Below are positions 8,100 to 16,141 of a stretch of DNA of 64,000 nucleotides, piece after piece; position 1 is the first letter of the stretch, and every line of letters begins with the position of its first letter. The notes below the pieces were generated by a model. The model made no database searches, was not told the origin of the DNA, and saw only the letters and a program-made list of their open reading frames with translations. The DNA comes from an uncultured Prevotellaceae bacterium (lineage in GTDB: Bacteria; Bacteroidota; Bacteroidia; Bacteroidales; Bacteroidaceae): NCBI GenBank assembly GCA_902780635.1, contig CACZGH010000029.1, positions 1 to 64,000 on the forward strand, written 5' to 3'. The translations under genes and the position numbers were made by a program.

Positions 8100-9521
8100 T
8101 TATTTTGGGCAATGGACACACGTTCCTGAGCCATCAAAGCAGTGAGTGCACACTCTCGACTTGGGCAGTCCGATAGCCTTGATAAGATTTTCCATTTTGT
8201 TGAATTTCAGCGTGGTGATACCCAGCCGTCGCGCTATCTCATCGACCATACGACAGTATTCAGGGCTGTCGGTTTCTGAATATTTATCCAGTTTTTTGTT
8301 GGGGTCGCCTTCAAACTCCTGTATCACCTGACGGGTAATCAGTTCGAGGTCACTCTTCGAACTGGTAAAGTTGATATACGGACAGCCGTAAACCAATGGA
8401 GGACAGGAGATACGGGCATGCACCTCACGTGCCCCATACTCAAAGAAGGTTCGTACATTGTCGTGTAGTTGCGTGCCACGCACAATGGAGTCATCACAAA
8501 ATACCACACGCTTGCCAAAGAGGATGGCACGGTTGGGAATCAGCTTCATCTTGGCCACCAAGTCACGCCGTGACTGATTGCCAGGGGTGAAACTGCGCGG
8601 CCATGTGGGGGTATACTTCAGCACCGCCCGTTTGTAGGGGATACCATGCCCCTCGGCATAGCCCAGCGCCATACCCACTCCGCTGTCGGGCACGCCACAC
8701 ACACAGTCGGCCACGGTCTCGTCTTCACGGCCCATGATGAAGCCGTTGCGCTCACGCATGTCCTCTACGTTGACACCGTCATAGTCGCTGGTGGGGAAAC
8801 CATAATACACCCAAAGGAAAGCACAAATCTGCTCTTTGTCAAAAGGCGGCTGAAGCACCTCCAGCCCATCAGCACGTAAGCGAACGATTTCGCCTGGCCC
8901 CACATCACGCACACGGGTGAAGTCAAGGTTGGGGAAACTGGAACTCTCGCTGGAAGCGGCAAAAGCCCCCTCTTTGCTGCCGATGACGATAGGTGTGCGC
9001 CCATAGCGGTCGCGCGCTGCGATGATGCCGTCTTCGGTCAGGATGAGCATGGAGCAGGAGCCTTCTACCTGCTCAAACACCTTGTTGATGCCGTCCACAA
9101 AGGAAGTGCCCATGTTGATAAGCAGTGCCACCAGTTCCGTCTGATTGATTTTATTGGCCGACAACTCGCTGAAGTGCATCCGTTTCTCTAACAGACGGTC
9201 AGCGATCTCACGCACATTGTTGATTTTGGCGACAGTCACCACCGCATATCTCCCTAAGTGTGAGTTGACGATGATAGGCTGAGGGTCAGTGTCGCTAATC
9301 ACTCCCAAGCCCTGGCAGCCATGAAACTGGTCGAGCTCGTCTTCAAATTTTGAACGGAAATAATCTCTCTCAAGACTGTGTATCGAACGACTAAACCCCT
9401 TCTCGCTGTCGAATGTGACCAAACCGGCACGCTTGGTGCCGAGATGGGAGTTGTAGTCCGTACCGTAAAACAAATCATTCACACAATCCTTAAAGGATAT
9501 GGTGCCAAAAAAACCACCCAT
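8100..9521 (-). CDS. PurF-like amidophosphoribosyltransferase paralogue
   Basis: The 473-residue protein has the full two-domain layout of glutamine PRPP amidotransferase, the first enzyme of purine synthesis. The N-terminal Ntn-hydrolase-like domain covers about residues 1-230. The phosphoribosyltransferase domain carries the PRPP motif VVFCDDSIVRGTQL at about 337-350. The usual N-terminal Cys nucleophile (MCG...) is absent: the protein starts MGGFFG, so glutamine cannot be hydrolysed in the normal way. SHLGTKRAG and NSHLGRYA are conserved. The C-terminus has CTHCFDGSGTC, then CVHC, at the position of cluster-binding cysteines in Bacillus PurF. Bacteroidetes commonly encode this cysteine-less form beside a true PurF. 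It may use ammonia or have another role. Confidence 0.85.
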   Translation of the reverse strand: MGGFFGTISFKDCVNDLFYGTDYNSHLGTKRAGLVTFDSEKGFSRSIHSLERDYFRSKFEDELDQFHGCQGLGVISDTDPQPIIVNSHLGRYAVVTVAKINNVREIADRLLEKRMHFSELSANKINQTELVALLINMGTSFVDGINKVFEQVEGSCSMLILTEDGIIAARDRYGRTPIVIGSKEGAFAASSESSSFPNLDFTRVRDVGPGEIVRLRADGLEVLQPPFDKEQICAFLWVYYGFPTSDYDGVNVEDMRERNGFIMGREDETVADCVCGVPDSGVGMALGYAEGHGIPYKRAVLKYTPTWPRSFTPGNQSRRDLVAKMKLIPNRAILFGKRVVFCDDSIVRGTQLHDNVRTFFEYGAREVHARISCPPLVYGCPYINFTSSKSDLELITRQVIQEFEGDPNKKLDKYSETDSPEYCRMVDEIARRLGITTLKFNKMENLIKAIGLPKSRVCTHCFDGSGTCVHCPK

Positions 9522-9581
9522 AAAAATAATGTTGAGTTGTTAATATACCGGCACAGCACCCCCATGCCGGCTTTCAGGCTG

Positions 9582-9613
9582 CAAAGGTACGAATAAACGA
9601 ATAAAAAGCCAAA
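9582..9613 (-). promoter_or_regulatory. Consensus promoter of the PurF-like gene
   Basis: The minus strand has TTTG (9610-9613), 20 bases, then TACCTTTG (9582-9589). The leader of about 50 bases contains a hairpin with the arms CCGGCA (9548-9553) and TGCCGG (9565-9570), shortly before the ATG at 9521. Confidence 0.75.
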
Positions 9614-9662
9614 CTTTTTTGTTTTTTTCGATTTCTATCATTGCGTTTGATCATTATAGACA

Positions 9663-9726
9663 CACTCCCTCTGCCCCTTCAACTTAGAAGTTGCCCTTTG
9701 GGGAAACGATGGAGCCTGAGGGAGTG
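9663..9726. repeat. Nested inverted repeat in an intergenic gap
   Basis: The outer arms CACTCCCTC (9663-9671) and GAGGGAGTG (9718-9726) enclose CCCC/GGGG arms and a 14-base palindrome with CAACTT/AAGTTG arms (9680-9693). The layout suggests a structured dispersed repeat. It lies between the PurF-like promoter and the coiled-coil gene. The bases that follow (9741-9790) are a CG-rich 'gcgaatcgcgag' stretch related to others in this window. Confidence 0.5.
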
Positions 9727-9795
9727 AATGGATGCTCACGCAAAAACCGAAAGGCGAAAGGCAAATCGCGAATCGCGAGAAGCGAGTTCCGCCCC

Positions 9796-10239
9796 TCACA
9801 GATTAAGATACTTCTTCAGCTCATTAAACTGCCGCTGCACGACATCCAGGCCTTCACCAAGCATCTCCTTCGCTTTGCCCATGCCCTCCTCAAGATTCTG
9901 ACGAGCCTCGGCCATTTTCTCATCCACGTTGATATCCTTCAGTTCTTCCTGAGCCTTCTGCTTCACATCATCGAAATGCTGCTTCATCTTGTCAAGCCCT
10001 TCACGCAGATCTTCTTTGTGGTCGCCTATCTTGTCAATAGCCTCATCCTTCGCTTTGCCCAAGTCTTCCTTGGCGCTCTCGGTGGCCTTTTCCACTTTCT
10101 CTCTCAAGTCGGCCTTGATCTGCTCTGAATCATGTGTGTCGAGATACTCCACCAGTTCTCCATACTTCTGCTGCACATCCTCAGCAAGACTTCCTAAACC
10201 TTTTTTGATGCCATTCAGCAACTCATCGAAATCGTTCAT
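9796..10239 (-). CDS. Charged coiled-coil protein, 147 aa
   Basis: The whole protein is an amphipathic charged helix with an 11-residue-like periodicity (KADLREKVEKATESAKEDLG, KAKDEAIDKIGDHKEDLREG, ARQNLEEGMGKAKEMLGEGL). It resembles LEA-type, apolipoprotein-type and YtxH/CsbD-associated stress proteins. It has no signal peptide or membrane segment, so it is probably cytoplasmic. The ATG at 10239 is used because a consensus promoter ends at 10271, leaving a short leader; an in-frame ATT-preceded start just upstream adds only two residues. The gene stands alone between a structured repeat and a divergent phosphoesterase gene. A role in stress protection is plausible but not shown. Confidence 0.7.
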   Translation of the reverse strand: MNDFDELLNGIKKGLGSLAEDVQQKYGELVEYLDTHDSEQIKADLREKVEKATESAKEDLGKAKDEAIDKIGDHKEDLREGLDKMKQHFDDVKQKAQEELKDINVDEKMAEARQNLEEGMGKAKEMLGEGLDVVQRQFNELKKYLNL

Positions 10240-10270
10240 AATCAATTATTAAAATAGTTAAACATCATAG

Positions 10271-10302
10271 CAAAGATAAACAATAATTGTCTCTCGAGCA
10301 AA
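10271..10302 (-). promoter_or_regulatory. Consensus promoter of the coiled-coil gene
   Basis: The minus strand has TTTG (10299-10302), 20 bases, then TATCTTTG (10271-10278). It sits just 17 bases from the divergent promoter at 10320-10350, so the two genes share a compact control region. Confidence 0.75.
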
Positions 10303-10319
10303 GAAAAATGAAGAAAAAT

Positions 10320-10350
10320 TTTGATGTTTCAGAAAAAAGGGCTATCTTCG
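10320..10350 (+). promoter_or_regulatory. Promoter of the phosphoesterase gene
   Basis: TTTG (10320-10323), a 19-base spacer and TATCTTCG (10343-10350, one mismatch to TAnnTTTG). The start site near 10357 leaves a 12-base leader to the ATG at 10369 and excludes the open frame beginning at 10321. Confidence 0.65.
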
Positions 10351-10368
10351 CTCAACAAATCCACTACT

Positions 10369-11076
10369 ATGTTCAAAGACATACTCATCATACCTGATAT
10401 ACATGGGCGTACATTCTGGAAAAAAGCAGTTGCTGAGCACCACTGTGAACATGTGGTTTTTCTTGGTGACTATCTAGACCCCTACCCCTATGAGCAGATC
10501 AACAACGAACAGGCCATAGCCAATTTCCAAGAGGTCATCGACTACAAACTGAGTCATGAGAAGGCCACCACCCTGCTCCTCGGCAACCACGACATGCATT
10601 ACTACTCAGAACTCTTTGCCGACCTGGCCATGAGCAGCCGGTACAGCAGCCGGTATGCCAGGCGTTACAAGCAGATGTTCCACCTGCACGAACGCCTCTT
10701 CCAACTCGCCTATGAGACCACCTACGGTGGTGTCAATTGCCTCCTCACACATGCGGGAGTGTCCACCACTTGGCTCAGACGATACACCACGCTGCCGGCT
10801 CATTTCGGTGCCTCTGACCTCAACCATCTCATAGAAAGCCCACAAGGCATAGAGGCACTGGCGCGCATCGGGGACATACGCGGAGGATGGGACCGTGCGG
10901 GCAGCATTCTCTGGGCCGACTGGCATGAAATCGACCATGACGACCCGTTGGATGGATGGTATCAAATTTTCGGACACACTCAACAAGAAAGCGCCCCTGT
11001 CATCACAGCCCACTTCGCCTGCCTTGACTGCAGAAGAGCCTTTACTCTCAGTGAAGTGCTCCGTATGGCCCAATGA
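10369..11076 (+). CDS. Calcineurin-like metallophosphoesterase
   Basis: A 235-residue cytoplasmic enzyme of the calcineurin-like (binuclear metal) superfamily. The ordered metal motifs are PDIHGR (D-x-H, residues 8-13), FLGDYLDPYP (G-D-x-x-D), LLGNHDMHYY (G-N-H-D), THAGVS and, near the C-terminus, GHTQ. The family hydrolyses phosphomonoesters or phosphodiesters. The form 'DxHGRxFW' together with a late 'R-G-G' (DIRGGWDRAG) is typical of the bacterial Ser/Thr-phosphatase and Ap4A-hydrolase-like branch. The substrate cannot be read from sequence. The start follows from the promoter position. It is transcribed ahead of an AraC regulator gene, with a 42-base gap. Confidence 0.85.
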   Translation: MFKDILIIPDIHGRTFWKKAVAEHHCEHVVFLGDYLDPYPYEQINNEQAIANFQEVIDYKLSHEKATTLLLGNHDMHYYSELFADLAMSSRYSSRYARRYKQMFHLHERLFQLAYETTYGGVNCLLTHAGVSTTWLRRYTTLPAHFGASDLNHLIESPQGIEALARIGDIRGGWDRAGSILWADWHEIDHDDPLDGWYQIFGHTQQESAPVITAHFACLDCRRAFTLSEVLRMAQ

Positions 11077-11118
11077 CACTTCATCAAACCGAACTATAGA
11101 TTGAAAGTAATAATCATC

Positions 11119-11991
11119 ATGAAACAAACTATACAAAAGGAAGATAACAAACAATGGGAAGATAACAAACAATGGGAAGACAATATCATCTTTCAATACT
11201 TTGATGCCAACCTTAGGCTCAATCATAAAATCAAGACAGTGGCCAACTGTTTCATATACGGTCAAGTGCTAAGAGGAGAAGTGCTACTCAATTATGAGGG
11301 GCACCCTGTCACCGTCAAAGAGGGAGGTCTGATCTGCTTCCCTCCACTCATTCCCCCAAAAGTCATCTCCACCAGCAGCGACTATATCTGCACGAGTCTC
11401 ATCGTCAACATGGATTTCGCCTACGCCAACTCAGCCTCACGATACCTTTTCCACAATGCCATGTATGTGAAGATGCACCCCGAAAACCCAGTTATACAGC
11501 TCAACCGTCAGGAGATGCAACAGACACTGGACATTCTGCATGCCATCAACTATCACATACAGCATCCACACCCCTACAACTATGATGCGCTACAGTCGCT
11601 TCTGTCACTCTACCTAATCGACATGATGGGCATTCTGGACAAGCGCACGGACGGCGGCTTTTTCAACCATAAACAATACAAGATTTACCTCGGTTTTTCC
11701 GATCTCATGTCCAAACATTTTCAAGAGCAACACGAGATTTGTTTCTACGCCGACGCCCTGAAAATCTCACCTCGATATCTCTCGATGATTGTCAAACAAA
11801 TCACACACGAGACCGTCACATCACTCATCAACCGCAAACTGATGTACAGGGCCTGCTGGCTCCTCCGATCGACCGACTACAGCATCTCTGAGATCAGCAC
11901 GATGCTACACTTCTCCGACCAGGCCTCCTTCTCCAAGTTTTTCAAGCGCTTGAACGGCAAGAGTCCCTTGCAATACAAAAGGAGAAAGTGA
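11119..11991 (+). CDS. AraC-family transcriptional regulator
   Basis: A 290-residue regulator. The first 160 residues form a cupin-type sensing domain (GQVLRGEVLLNYEGHPVTV, then EGGLICFPPLIPPKVI). The last 100 residues form the double helix-turn-helix DNA-binding domain (FYADALKISPRYLSMIVKQI for the first, ISEISTMLHFSDQASFSKFF for the second, ending NGKSPLQYKRRK). The ATG at 11119 is used; a TTG at 11101 is in frame but unlikely. The N-terminus is odd: two perfect 18-base tandem copies (11142-11177) make it read EDNKQWEDNKQWEDN. The repeat is in frame, so it changes length without a frameshift. Target genes are not evident. Confidence 0.85.
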   Translation: MKQTIQKEDNKQWEDNKQWEDNIIFQYFDANLRLNHKIKTVANCFIYGQVLRGEVLLNYEGHPVTVKEGGLICFPPLIPPKVISTSSDYICTSLIVNMDFAYANSASRYLFHNAMYVKMHPENPVIQLNRQEMQQTLDILHAINYHIQHPHPYNYDALQSLLSLYLIDMMGILDKRTDGGFFNHKQYKIYLGFSDLMSKHFQEQHEICFYADALKISPRYLSMIVKQITHETVTSLINRKLMYRACWLLRSTDYSISEISTMLHFSDQASFSKFFKRLNGKSPLQYKRRK

Positions 11992-12047
11992 AAAACTTTT
12001 AGCTCAAGTTAAATAATTCAAGTTTCACAAGTACTCAACTTGCAGGT

Positions 12048-12090
12048 AGTTAAGGAGTTAAGTAGTTATCGCTTCGCTAAGGAGTTAAGC
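12048..12090. repeat. 8-bp AGTT-phased repeat array
   Basis: AGTTAAGG, AGTTAAGT and AGTTATCG follow each other in 8-base register, then an 11-base break, then AGTTAAGC and CAAATGAAT. It lies between the convergent AraC gene and the protein gene at 12123. It belongs to the dispersed family also seen at 16118, 17167, 33801, 37917, 47741 and 52401. Confidence 0.5.
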
Positions 12091-12122
12091 CAAATGAATC
12101 GTAGGCTGTCTATCTTTAGCCA

Positions 12123-12719
12123 TCAGAAATTGACGATATTGGCTATCATCTCCTTCGGAGTGATATTCATGCCCAGCGCCCTCATTCGACGACAGAGCAC
12201 ACCTGCCTCCTCTATCACGCGGCGTCGGAAATCTGCCGACAATGACACCAAGGCCTCCAGCTCCGTTGCGAACACATGGTCCTCAGTGAAAGGCACCCGC
12301 ATGTTCTTCAGCTGATAGGTGATTTCCCAGTATCCTTTCAGTTCCTCCTCCAGGTCGATCCACTCCTTCTCAACCTTGCGCACGATACCCACGCCAGGTA
12401 TGCCATTCTCCAGGATGTGTTCCGTCACCCACACCCGCTCGCCCACCATAAATTTGGCTTTTGGGGCGTGATCAGGATCCTCATTGAGAGGCTCTGGCTT
12501 ACGTTCTATCGACCAGAATCCATGGAGCAAAGAGTTCTCGCCATCCTCCAACGTCTCTATCTCACTACGCAACTGGTCTATCTGTTCGTCGTTGAAATCA
12601 CGGCGCATATATCCGTGCATCAAGAGGTCTTTCTCCACTTTGGCCTCAAGATTCATGTCTATCACGCGCTCTTCCTTCTCATATGCTTGATGCTCGTCCA
12701 TATCTGATGAAGTTTTCAT
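12123..12719 (-). CDS. Conserved hypothetical protein, 198 aa
   Basis: No family was recognised. The N-terminal third is charged and helical (MKTSSDMDEHQAYEKEERVI, then DLLMHGYMRRDFNDEQIDQL). The middle contains AKFMVGERVWVTEHILENG and GVGIVRKVEKEW, which look like an SH3-type barrel. The C-terminal 60 residues are helical (ATELEALVSLSADFRRRVIE). There is no signal or membrane segment, so it is probably cytoplasmic. The ATG at 12719 was selected because a consensus promoter at 12742-12773 would start transcription near 12735, which excludes a longer frame opening at 12755. It is a single gene with an AGTT repeat array downstream. Confidence 0.7.
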   Translation of the reverse strand: MKTSSDMDEHQAYEKEERVIDMNLEAKVEKDLLMHGYMRRDFNDEQIDQLRSEIETLEDGENSLLHGFWSIERKPEPLNEDPDHAPKAKFMVGERVWVTEHILENGIPGVGIVRKVEKEWIDLEEELKGYWEITYQLKNMRVPFTEDHVFATELEALVSLSADFRRRVIEEAGVLCRRMRALGMNITPKEMIANIVNF

Positions 12720-12741
12720 TTGAATTATTCTTATTGAAAAG

Positions 12742-12773
12742 CAAAGATAACTCAAAAAAAGAAGATATCCAAA
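12742..12773 (-). promoter_or_regulatory. Consensus promoter of the 198-aa protein gene
   Basis: The minus strand has TTTG (12770-12773), 20 bases, then TATCTTTG (12742-12749). The leader to the ATG at 12719 is about 15 bases. Confidence 0.75.
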
Positions 12774-12994
12774 TTTTGGTCGACAAAATGCGACGAGATT
12801 ATTTGCTCGTTAAGTTAAAAATGATTATTTTTGCAAACGAAATTATCTATAAAGACATATTCTACTTCCGTTGAGCCATTGTCCACTGTCAGCATGTCGA
12901 CCCTCGAGGGATGTCATCCTCTCGGCATATGAGTAATACTGTGGCGGCAAGGAGATGTCTACAGCCAACAGCTTAGCGAGAAAATCTATCCGTA

Positions 12995-13813
12995 ATGCAA
13001 AATTTCGAAAAATACTTAAAGAATGCCCACTCAGTAGAAAAAAAATACTGTCTGATGTGGATGACAGCCTTCGGCATACAGTCGGTGGTCAACTTGAAGC
13101 CATCAGAATTCCTGCTGGATCTCATCACCCGTCATATCGAAGGCCAATATGACCTCAAAAAGGTCAAGTTAAGCATCAACGACCATTATCACCGTTTAAG
13201 AAAAGAGGGTGACGAGCACGGACATCATTTCTTTGAGGCTGACAAAGTGTCATCACGCATCGTCGAACTGTTCCTCAGTTCCAAATTTGACCTGTCACTC
13301 GAAGGATTCAAGGAGGCCCATCACCACCTGTTCCACGGTATCTACTCACACTCTGGCGAGCTGCGCAAGCATCCTGCCAGCAAGAAAGAGTGGGTGCTGG
13401 CCAATGCCTCCGTGCTCTATCCCAAAGCCGACGAGATAGAGAGGCACATGGAGTATCTCTTCGAGACTGAGCGTCATTTCGACTACAGCCAGCTCTCCAC
13501 AAGCCACCGGTTACGTCACTTCTGCGACTTCATCTCCAAGTTGTTTATTTACAACACTTTCCAATACGCCAACAGCCGTGTGGCATTTGTCTATGCCATG
13601 CAGTACATGTTGTCTAAGGGGTATGAGTTCGACAACGACACGTTCTACCGCGAGGCATGGTATTTCAGAAATGCCATCATCCGGGCCAGTTATACCAACA
13701 TGCACCAGGGCATCTACCCCACCACCGAATACATGGAGATGTTTCTCGAGAACCTCTTCTTCGGCTCAGACAACGAACTGCGCAACCACCGAATGGTGAT
13801 CAAAGGGGAATGA
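12995..13813 (+). CDS. Fic-like protein with degenerate active site
   Basis: A 272-residue protein with the helical layout of Fic/Fido proteins. FKEAHHHLFHGIYSHSGELR (about 105-124) matches the usual 'hxxLFxxxYxxAGxxR' segment. FCDFISKLFIYNTFQYANSR (about 176-195) occupies the place of the active-site loop HPFx(D/E)GNGR. Here the loop reads NTFQYANSR, so the catalytic His, the acidic residue and both Gly are replaced, while Phe, Asn and Arg remain. Fic enzymes transfer AMP or other nucleotides to proteins; this one should be inactive in that reaction or use altered chemistry. A -7 element (TATTTTTG, 12836-12843) gives a leader of about 145 bases. No antitoxin gene is adjacent. The Fic assignment is by pattern only. 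Confidence 0.6.
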   Translation: MQNFEKYLKNAHSVEKKYCLMWMTAFGIQSVVNLKPSEFLLDLITRHIEGQYDLKKVKLSINDHYHRLRKEGDEHGHHFFEADKVSSRIVELFLSSKFDLSLEGFKEAHHHLFHGIYSHSGELRKHPASKKEWVLANASVLYPKADEIERHMEYLFETERHFDYSQLSTSHRLRHFCDFISKLFIYNTFQYANSRVAFVYAMQYMLSKGYEFDNDTFYREAWYFRNAIIRASYTNMHQGIYPTTEYMEMFLENLFFGSDNELRNHRMVIKGE

Positions 13814-13940
13814 CCCAAAGTGTTATCACGATACCACCTTTTGAGGCATAATGACCCCAATCGGTCACAAAATGCACAAATCTGTCAAATAATAAAGATT
13901 TTTCTTTTATATTTGAGATGCATTTACTATCTTTGCATAA

Positions 13941-14930
13941 ATGAAAGCGAGAAAGCTATATATCGTCGTACCCTGCTACAATGAAGAAGCCGTACTGCAA
14001 GAGACGACCAAAAGGCTCACAGTACTCACTGACAGGATGATCAGCGACGGCCTTATCACCACAGACAGCAGAATACTGTATGTGGACGATGGCTCAAAAG
14101 ACAAGACATGGACGCTGATAGAGCAGTTCCATCAGGCCGACAGCCGCTTTGAGGGGGTGAAACTCGCAGCCAACGCAGGGCATCAGAATGCCCTCATGGC
14201 TGGACTTGACATCGCCCGCCGACATGGAGACATCATGGTGAGTGTCGACGCCGACCTGCAAGACGACATCGATATGATAGCAGAGATGGTGCGACTGTAT
14301 GACGAAGGATATGACATCGTCTATGGAGTACGCCGTAAAAGGACAACAGACACCTTCTTCAAGCGAACGACAGCCATCGCCTTTTACAGGTTGATGCGCC
14401 AGCTTGGAGTCAAGTCAGTATACAACCACGCTGACTATCGGCTCATGAGTCGGCGTGCTGTCGACCAACTGTGCAACTATCGTGAACGCAACCTGTTTTT
14501 GCGGGGTATCGTCCCACTGATAGGATATCGCAGCACCTGTGTCTACTACGACCGCACTGAACGCTTCGCAGGAGAAAGCAAATACCCACTGGGCAAGATG
14601 GTGAGCTTTGCCGTCGACGGCATCACTTCATTCAGCATACGCCCATTGCACCTGCTCTTCCACACGGGACTGGTGTTTATACTCATTGCGGTGCTTATCT
14701 TCATCTATGTCATCTATAGATATGTCACCGACGATGTGGTGCCAGGGTGGTCGTCGATCATCCTCTCTATTTGGTTTGTGGGCGGATGCATCCTGGTGGG
14801 ACTGGGTATTGTGGGCGAGTATATCGGCAAGATCTACATCGAAGTGAAAGACCGCCCACGCTACAACATCGAGGAAACTCTTGTTGACTGCGAGCAGCCA
14901 ACCGCGAAAAGTGAGCCGCCACTTGCTTAA
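13941..14930 (+). CDS. Family 2 glycosyltransferase, DPM1/GtrB-like
   Basis: A 329-residue inner-membrane glycosyltransferase. The GT-A domain shows IVVPCYNEEAVL at residues 8-19, LYVDDGSKDKTW near 46-57, SVDADLQDDIDMI near 95-107, and the 'RRKRTTDTFFKR' loop typical of the DPM1/GtrB branch. Two C-terminal transmembrane helices follow (LLFHTGLVFILIAVLIFIYV, then IILSIWFVGGCILVGLGIVG). The family moves a sugar from a nucleotide donor to undecaprenyl phosphate for later envelope use. A -7 element TATCTTTG lies at 13928-13935, only a few bases before the ATG. The next gene starts 35 bases downstream and is probably in the same operon. Confidence 0.9.
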   Translation: MKARKLYIVVPCYNEEAVLQETTKRLTVLTDRMISDGLITTDSRILYVDDGSKDKTWTLIEQFHQADSRFEGVKLAANAGHQNALMAGLDIARRHGDIMVSVDADLQDDIDMIAEMVRLYDEGYDIVYGVRRKRTTDTFFKRTTAIAFYRLMRQLGVKSVYNHADYRLMSRRAVDQLCNYRERNLFLRGIVPLIGYRSTCVYYDRTERFAGESKYPLGKMVSFAVDGITSFSIRPLHLLFHTGLVFILIAVLIFIYVIYRYVTDDVVPGWSSIILSIWFVGGCILVGLGIVGEYIGKIYIEVKDRPRYNIEETLVDCEQPTAKSEPPLA

Positions 14931-14964
14931 AGTTGAAAGAATCATACCATAAAACGAATGCGCG

Positions 14965-16116
14965 ATGAGACTATTTAGAAAACTGATTCGAAAACTCATA
15001 TCGAGGACTGACGCATACGTCAAGCGTAAGAGCTATGACCCCGTGCGGCAGCCCGGCACGTTCTATGAGACCAAATTCCTGCCTGCTGAGGTGTCTCTGC
15101 TCAGGGCAGGCAATTTCAGACTTTTCTCCGCCTACTCAAAGCCATTGATAAGAGAACTGAAAAATCAGATCAACCTCAATCTCAATGACGAGCAGAAGAA
15201 AGACAAAGCTTTCGTCGCACACATCGAGAAGGAGTACATCAAGTGCTACCTGTTCAACCACATGCAGCCCAATGAGTTTTTCTTATACCGACTCTACGAA
15301 AAAAGCCTAACAGAGCGCGAGCATTGGCTCTCCGACCGCGAACGCTGGGACGTGCTGCACCAAAGATTCAAAACAGCCATCCACAATGAGATCAACGAGA
15401 AACTGAGCTTTTACAGTCTGGCCAAGGACTTCTTCAAAAGAGAAGCTTGTGAGGTCAGTGCCATTACTTCTCTGGAGAGTTTTGTCGACTTCATCAACCG
15501 TCATCACGACATCTTTATCAAACCCATGGAAGGCTACTATGGGCATCGCACGTACAAACTGCGCGTCAAAAACAACCAAGAGGCCAGCAATGTATGGAAA
15601 AAACTCTCCGACAATGGCAGATGGATCGTAGAGGAACTCATCGTCCAGGATGAAAGGATGGCAAAATGGAACAGAAGCAGCGTCAACACCGTGCGCATCC
15701 CCTCCTTTATAACCGCCGAGGGCAAGCACCATATCCTTGTGCCCATTTTCAGAGCTGGCAGCAAAGGCAAAATCGTAGACAATACCAGCAGTGGTGGCTA
15801 CTATGCCAGCATTGACCCTGATACGGGCGTCATCAATTCCGACGGGGTCGACAAGGAAGGTCTTTATGTGGAAAAGCATCCCGACACCAAGATTAAGTTC
15901 AAAGGGTGGCAAGTACCTGAATGGCAAGAGCTCAAAAGTATTTGCGAGAGACTGCATCGCTCTCTCCCACCCCATCATCGCTATGTGGCTTTCGACTTCG
16001 CACTCTCATCCACCAAAGGATGGATGGTGATAGAGGCCAACTGGGGTCAGCTCTTCGGACAAGGTCCCGCCAACCACGGCATCAGAAAAGAGTTTTTTGA
16101 ATATACGAAGAAATAA
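14965..16116 (+). CDS. Sugar-transfer-associated ATP-grasp protein
   Basis: A 383-residue soluble protein. From about residue 170 it has ATP-grasp features: IFIKPMEGYYGH (nucleotide-binding strand and loop), WIVEELIVQDERM, VNTVRIPSF, and a C-terminal VAFDFALSSTKGWMVIEANWGQ that carries the Asp, Glu and Asn for metal binding. This matches the 'sugar-transfer associated ATP-grasp' family found in capsule and O-antigen loci, which is thought to form a carboxylate-amine or similar bond on a glycan. The N-terminal 150 residues are helical and unassigned. It follows the GT2 gene by 35 bases, which supports a joint envelope role. The acceptor is unknown. Confidence 0.75.
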   Translation: MRLFRKLIRKLISRTDAYVKRKSYDPVRQPGTFYETKFLPAEVSLLRAGNFRLFSAYSKPLIRELKNQINLNLNDEQKKDKAFVAHIEKEYIKCYLFNHMQPNEFFLYRLYEKSLTEREHWLSDRERWDVLHQRFKTAIHNEINEKLSFYSLAKDFFKREACEVSAITSLESFVDFINRHHDIFIKPMEGYYGHRTYKLRVKNNQEASNVWKKLSDNGRWIVEELIVQDERMAKWNRSSVNTVRIPSFITAEGKHHILVPIFRAGSKGKIVDNTSSGGYYASIDPDTGVINSDGVDKEGLYVEKHPDTKIKFKGWQVPEWQELKSICERLHRSLPPHHRYVAFDFALSSTKGWMVIEANWGQLFGQGPANHGIRKEFFEYTKK

Positions 16117-16117
16117 C

Positions 16118-16141
16118 AACTCGTCAACTCGTCAACTTCTT
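16118..16141. repeat. Three AACTnnnn octamers between convergent genes
   Basis: AACTCGTC, AACTCGTC and AACTTCTT stand in 8-base register. They fill the gap between the ATP-grasp stop and the acyltransferase stop, and form the last codons (K-L-T-S) of the acyltransferase. Confidence 0.55.

Noticed and set aside
12880-12960. Possible small RNA or riboswitch in the leader of the Fic-like gene
   Set aside because: There is a small hairpin (GAGGGATG/CATCCTC) but no recognisable conserved motif.
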